Virus record (IMG/VR): IMGVR_UViG_3300046474_000206
Location: 1-41,140 of that record
DNA from: a virus
Direction: 5' to 3' (one strand)
Length of the DNA stretch: 41,140 nt
Position numbers and translations under genes: made by a program. Every line of letters begins with the position of its first letter. Within the stretch, counting starts at the first letter, position 1. The notes under the pieces are model-generated. The model had not been told where the DNA came from. It did no database searches and saw only the letters and a program-made list of their open reading frames with translations. Below, piece by piece: positions 38,239-41,140 of this stretch.

Positions 38239-38327
38239 TTGAGTATCCATGCTTTTATGTACGGGGCGATCGCAAGCGCGAGGTCATGCGCACTTAGCGC
38301 AAACAGTACGGCGTTAAACGTTCTCAT
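38235..38327 (-). CDS. 30-aa hydrophobic peptide
   Basis: Starts MRTFNAVLFALSAHDLALAI; AAGGG seven bases upstream and an ATGA overlap downstream. Likely one membrane-associated helix. Third type of sub-40-residue hydrophobic gene in this element. Confidence 0.45.
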   Translation of the reverse strand: MRTFNAVLFALSAHDLALAIAPYIKAWILK

Positions 38328-38330
38328 GAT

Positions 38331-38564
38331 TCATCCCTTAACCAATCCCCTCCATTCGAACCCGCCAGCGTGCTCTGCTGCATCGCTGTGCGTCATCGTA
38401 AATTTGCTCGCAGACTCCGGTGTGCTCGCCGACAAGCACCAATAGAGACCGTTCCAGTAGCTAAACCAGCGCACTATCTTTCCGTTCGCCTTCACGCGCA
38501 CTTCATACACGCCGCGATGAACCGGCGTAATTTCTCGCGGAAACCAATCACTCAACGTCTCCAT
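38331..38564 (-). CDS. 77-aa early protein of unknown function
   Basis: AAGGGG precedes the ATG. Starts METLSDWFPREITPVHRGVYEVR with a beta-rich WFSYWNGLYWCLS core, a type common in phage early regions and probably a small beta-barrel. No role known. Confidence 0.65.
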   Translation of the reverse strand: METLSDWFPREITPVHRGVYEVRVKANGKIVRWFSYWNGLYWCLSASTPESASKFTMTHSDAAEHAGGFEWRGLVKG

Positions 38565-38579
38565 GCTGTTCCCCTTGGT

Positions 38580-38605
38580 GCGCCGCTAGAGCGTGCTAGC
38601 GGCGC
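38580..38605. promoter_or_regulatory. Perfect 10-bp hairpin downstream of ssb
   Basis: GCGCCGCTAG and CTAGCGGCGC around a six-base loop, between the SSB stop and the next gene. No T run follows on the transcribed (minus) strand, so it is not a standard terminator; mRNA stability or processing element is possible. Confidence 0.6.
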
Positions 38606-38619
38606 GGTCGTTGTTAATT

Positions 38620-39051
38620 TCAGAACGGGATATCGTCGTCCATGTCATCGAAGCCACCGCTGGCCGGTGCGCCCTGACTCTGCGCGGGCTTCGCTGCTCG
38701 AGCCGTTTGGCCGCCTTCTGCTCGCCCGCCAAGCATCTGCAGTTGGTCGACGTTCACTTCTGTCGAGTACTTATCGACGCCAGCCTGATCCGTCCATTTG
38801 CGCGTCCTGACACGGCCTTCTATGTAGACGCTCGAGCCTTTCTTCAGATATTCGGCGGCCACTTGTGCAAGGCGGCCGAACAGGTTGCATCGGTGCCATT
38901 CGGTGTGCTCTTTCACGCCGGATGCCTTGTCTTTCCACTTCTCAGTGGTGGCGACGCGCAGGTTCGCGACGGCATCGCCGCTCGGCAGGTATCGAACTTC
39001 GGGATCGGCGCCAAGATTTCCGACGATGATGAGTTTGTTGACGGATGCCAT
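38620..39051 (-). CDS. ssb: Single-stranded DNA-binding protein
   Basis: 143 aa. Classical SSB OB-fold start ([21 protein letters not shown]), [15 protein letters not shown] and [17 protein letters not shown], then a disordered Gln/Gly/Ala linker and the acidic tip DDMDDDIPF that recruits partner proteins. Encoded immediately downstream of Sak4, which in studied phages needs its SSB for annealing. Confidence 0.95.
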   Translation of the reverse strand: MASVNKLIIVGNLGADPEVRYLPSGDAVANLRVATTEKWKDKASGVKEHTEWHRCNLFGRLAQVAAEYLKKGSSVYIEGRVRTRKWTDQAGVDKYSTEVNVDQLQMLGGRAEGGQTARAAKPAQSQGAPASGGFDDMDDDIPF

Positions 39052-39972
39052 TTACGCTCCTGCGGTTTCGGTGGTTTGTTGATGCTCTGCGAGTTTTGCC
39101 GCTCGAGCGGCGTCGCGAGCTTCTTTGAATGCGCTGATTGCTTGTGCTGCTTCGCCAAGTCGGGCCTTCGGGAGATCGATTACGCTCGAGATACCGAACT
39201 TCTCGCAGAAGCGTTGAGCCGAAAGCCCGCTATCTGCCATCGCACTGAGCAACTCGTCGCGTTCAACGGGGTTGACCGTCGGCGGCTGCTCAACGCCCGA
39301 CTCGAGCCATGCGAGCAGTTCCGCGCCGGTATCCTGGCTGACCTTGAAGAAGCGGCCGTCAAAGAGGGAAGTGCGGTCTTTGCTCGAGCTGGCGACGTGG
39401 TTCATGTCGATATCGAGCATCACCGTGAATTCGTATTCCATGCCGTCTCGCTGCACCGGTGCGAGTCCGACCTTTTTCGGCGTCTGCTTGCCTCGGTCGT
39501 TTGTCTCGAGCACGTACTCCTGCTTGGCGCGCATCGTCGCGATGACGTGACACGGGCTTTTGAGCATCGCCTCTACCAGAGCGTTGTGCTCAGGCGTGAT
39601 CGTGCGCCATGCCGCAAAGCCGTTAGCCTTCCCGCTGTCTGCGATCTTCCCTTGCTTGTCGAGCAAGCCGCCGTCTCCGGCCCATGCGTGCGTCAGGCTG
39701 TCGATGATGATGGTCGTGTAGCCAGCCACCTCGAACGCCTTGATCGCCTGCAGGTACTTCGGCACTGTGTACGGCGCTTCGATTGAAATAATGTCGTAAT
39801 CGCCGAGGTGCGCGTACAGATCTGCAGATCCGTGCTCGGTGTCGATGACACCGACCTTACCGCCAAGCCCGAAGGCCAAGAGCAGAGCGGAATACGTCTT
39901 GCCCGCACCACTCGGTGCTGCGATGCCAAGCCTCAGTTTTGCCTTCTTGCGCTGCGCTTTCCGGATTTCCAT
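39052..39972 (-). CDS. Sak4-type RecA-like recombinase ATPase
   Basis: 306 aa from the ATG at 39972 (GGGAGA upstream). Walker A APSGAGKT at 19-26, VIDTEHGSADLY after the first strand, and Walker B IIID at 88-91. The later HVIATMRAKQEYVLETNDRGKQ block is typical of the phage Sak4-like ATPase group. It promotes single-strand annealing with SSB and underlies mosaic recombination. Its first 116 bp are overlapped by a small ORF in another frame. Confidence 0.88.
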   Translation of the reverse strand: MEIRKAQRKKAKLRLGIAAPSGAGKTYSALLLAFGLGGKVGVIDTEHGSADLYAHLGDYDIISIEAPYTVPKYLQAIKAFEVAGYTTIIIDSLTHAWAGDGGLLDKQGKIADSGKANGFAAWRTITPEHNALVEAMLKSPCHVIATMRAKQEYVLETNDRGKQTPKKVGLAPVQRDGMEYEFTVMLDIDMNHVASSSKDRTSLFDGRFFKVSQDTGAELLAWLESGVEQPPTVNPVERDELLSAMADSGLSAQRFCEKFGISSVIDLPKARLGEAAQAISAFKEARDAARAAKLAEHQQTTETAGA

Positions 39973-40051
39973 GATGTTTCTCCCGTTGCTCGAGTTCAAA
40001 TAACTGCTGTTCTTCCTGCTGCTGTTGCTGCCACCAATCAGCGCCGCTCAT
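39857..40051 (-). CDS. Small Trp-Trp-Gln-rich overlapping protein (copy 2)
   Basis: 64 aa, starting MSGADWWQQQQQEEQQ. The start shares ATGA with the stop of the tiny gene at 40048-40140. It overlaps Sak4 by 116 bp. The ATPase start lies 79 bp downstream of its own start; in copy 1 this distance is 73 bp, and both give the same relative frame. Function unknown. Confidence 0.5.
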   Translation of the reverse strand: MSGADWWQQQQQEEQQLFELEQREKHHGNPESAAQEGKTEAWHRSTEWCGQDVFRSALGLRAWR

Positions 40052-40140
40052 TGGAAAGCCCCTAGGTTCTGCGCTGCCGCCCACGCCCCGTATCCGAAGC
40101 AGACGAGTAGCGCGATCGTCCACTCAAGCGCGGCCCGCAT
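40048..40140 (-). CDS. Tiny membrane peptide MRAAL family (copy 2)
   Basis: 30 aa, starting MRAALEWTIALLVCFGYGAW; a hydrophobic helix then a polar end. It begins within the 129-aa gene and overlaps the next start. It corresponds to 1204-1284. Confidence 0.5.
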   Translation of the reverse strand: MRAALEWTIALLVCFGYGAWAAAQNLGAFQ

Positions 40141-40513
40141 GGCTTATCTCGTCGATTTCATCGCGCAGGACGCGCGCACGGTTCACAAGGAGGGAGAGCC
40201 AGCCATCGGCGGCGGCTTCAGGAAACATCGATGAAAAGCGACGCCATTCCAAATCGAAATTCATCAGAAGGGCGTACATGTCCGGCACCTTCTCCGCGAT
40301 CTGCACCTGACGATGGAGTTCGATCAGTTCGGCGACAGGGCAAAGGTGCTCGTCGCCGGCCTTGCGCAGTTCCTGCATGAATACTGACTTAGGCACTGAA
40401 GCAGCCAGTGTATCCATTGCGGACAAATTTTTACGCGCAACAGGAGCTTGTTGCGGGCGGAAGGCTTCGATACTGCGTAATAAGCCGTTGCGGGCCAAGG
40501 TTTGCGGTTTCAT
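40124..40513 (-). CDS. Conserved 129-aa phage protein of unknown function (copy 2)
   Basis: Same protein, residue for residue, as at 1268-1657, encoded by DNA with several synonymous differences. Heads the cassette with Sak4 and SSB. Start at 40513 with AAGGAAAC. See copy 1 for description. Confidence 0.8.
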   Translation of the reverse strand: MKPQTLARNGLLRSIEAFRPQQAPVARKNLSAMDTLAASVPKSVFMQELRKAGDEHLCPVAELIELHRQVQIAEKVPDMYALLMNFDLEWRRFSSMFPEAAADGWLSLLVNRARVLRDEIDEISHAGRA

Positions 40514-40557
40514 CGATGTTTCCTTCTGGATTGTTGTTGTGTGTGCTGCTGGTATGA

Positions 40558-40586
40558 ATAGTACTTGGCGTGTATTAATAAAGCAA
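40558..40586 (-). promoter_or_regulatory. Leftward promoter of the early-regulon type
   Basis: Minus strand: TTGCTT, 17-bp spacer TATTAATACACGCCAAG, TACTAT. Homologous to the promoter at 1702-1730 with several changed bases. Confidence 0.7.
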
Positions 40587-40627
40587 GCGTTTTTTCACGC
40601 CGATGTGTGCGATTGGCTACGCTTCCA

Positions 40628-40831
40628 TCAGTTGGCGCCGACAAAGACTCGGATGATCCTGCGGTGCAGTGGCTTACGTGGCGTCCACAACTTCATTTCG
40701 CCGCCTTGCACACACTTGCCGCCGTACGTAGCCTCTGTCTTGCAGAAGTATCCGGTTACCTGGCACTGCCAGAACGTTCTTGCTAGCCCGTAGCGATGCG
40801 CACAGGTAGCGCAGTTGCGTTCATCTTTCAT
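40628..40831 (-). CDS. 67-aa Cys-rich protein
   Basis: Starts MKDERNCATCAHRYGLAR; CATC plus WQCQVTGYFC and GKC give a compact Cys cluster, likely zinc-binding. The ATG overlaps the regulator stop (ATGA). It is missing from the corresponding place of the left copy, where the regulator is followed directly by the promoter. A different Cys-rich gene (2201-2437) lies upstream of that regulator instead. Confidence 0.65.
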   Translation of the reverse strand: MKDERNCATCAHRYGLARTFWQCQVTGYFCKTEATYGGKCVQGGEMKLWTPRKPLHRRIIRVFVGAN

Positions 40832-41140
40832 GCTTCCTCCTGTCGATTGATCCATCCCCGGCGCTCGAACGCCGGTCGTAACTTCTCGTGCGTCGCCTGG
40901 CGCAGCTCTGCGATTGCAGGCCCGATCTTCGCTGCCGCGTTGTATGCGGTGCTTCGGCTTACTCCGCACGCATCGGCGATGTGCTGCGCGGAAGGGCAGT
41001 AGTGCGCGCCATACACGAACTCGCGCATCAGCATCAGGCGGATGACAGCCCGATTGCGCACGATGCCGGCGAACAGGTGTTCGAGCCGACCGATCGCCGC
41101 GTGTCGCTCGCCGTTCTCGCCGCCGTATTCCGCGTCCAGG
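40828..41140 (-). CDS. Helix-turn-helix regulator, second copy, partial at window end
   Basis: The last 103 residues are present; the 5' end is outside the window. Nearly identical to residues ~99-197 of the regulator at 1761-2366, with one changed residue in the HTH (ADACG for ADECG) and a different end (INRQEEA for LAREEM). Confidence 0.75.
   Translation of the reverse strand, partial: LDAEYGGENGERHAAIGRLEHLFAGIVRNRAVIRLMLMREFVYGAHYCPSAQHIADACGVSRSTAYNAAAKIGPAIAELRQATHEKLRPAFERRGWINRQEEA
40860..41140. repeat. Long direct repeat B, right copy (runs off window)
   Basis: Pairs with 1790-2070; the window ends inside the repeat, so its full length is unknown. Confidence 0.9.

Larger units (their letters stand above)
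40124..40587. repeat. Long direct repeat A, right copy
   Basis: Pairs with 1268-1731 at offset 38,856; includes the 129-aa gene, leader and promoter. Confidence 0.9.

Noticed and set aside
1-41140. Circular genome closing at the window ends (base 41140 joined to base 1)
   Set aside because: Joining the ends would fuse the partial ssDNA-binding-like gene out of frame to the middle of the HTH regulator, so this is not a natural junction. The repeat offset of 38,856 bp is the more meaningful length.
1-41140. tRNA genes, CRISPR arrays, insertion sequences, integrase and att sites
   Set aside because: I looked for cloverleaf ends, regularly spaced repeats, transposase motifs and tyrosine/serine recombinase signatures and saw none. 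A tool-based scan would be decisive.

Overview
The window is a temperate, short-tailed (podovirus-type) phage genome that carries its own plasmid replication and partition module, so it is best read as a phage-plasmid. The high GC content, codon use and the whole gene set point to a Burkholderiales host (Burkholderia, Paraburkholderia, Caballeronia or similar). From memory the layout recalls Bcep22-like podophages, but I could not run a comparison. No integrase, tRNA, rRNA, transposase, CRISPR array or host chromosomal gene is visible.

Layout. (1) Positions 1-5430 are leftward early genes: a Cro-like protein, a lambda-O-like initiator with four 15-bp iterons inside its gene, a DnaC-like helicase loader, regulators, many tiny overlapping genes, a 129-aa protein, a P-loop ATPase and a partial ssDNA-binding-like protein. 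(2) Positions 5431-7230 are the switch region: operators, a short CI-like repressor, a very strong promoter followed at once by two terminators (a late-leader or sRNA candidate), and a small leftward two-gene operon. (3) Positions 7235-29220 are rightward late genes: methyltransferase, phosphoesterase, terminase, portal, scaffold, N4-gp56-type capsid, tail-hub and DNA-stabilisation proteins, injection proteins, a transglycosylase-like giant protein, a tail fibre with an S74 chaperone, and the lysis genes. (4) Positions 29217-31386 are the plasmid module: a second CI-like protein, an iteron origin with a DnaA box, Rep, a ribbon-helix-helix partition protein, ParA and a candidate centromere. (5) Positions 31387-41140 are leftward early genes again: small nin-type proteins, YbcO, NinB, VRR-NUC, a DNA methyltransferase, a minimal RNA ligase, Gp157, SSB and Sak4, then a second copy of the 129-aa/regulator cassette running off the window.

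How it fits together. In the lysogen the element probably replicates from the Rep/iteron origin and is partitioned by ParA plus the RHH protein. On induction the O-like and DnaC-like proteins would load the host DnaB helicase at the iterons inside the O gene. Sak4, SSB, NinB, YbcO and VRR-NUC would handle recombination, and the late operon would be switched on through the terminated leader. At least five leftward promoters share one 17-bp spacer sequence and look like one regulon that includes the early arms.

The most unusual feature is that the two window ends carry a near-identical cassette 38,856 bp apart. The 129-aa proteins are identical, with only synonymous DNA changes, yet the adjoining ATPase/SSB genes are unrelated or highly diverged. 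Either one genome holds two recombination cassettes in a single operon, or the window spans a junction between two related ~39-kb phage units.
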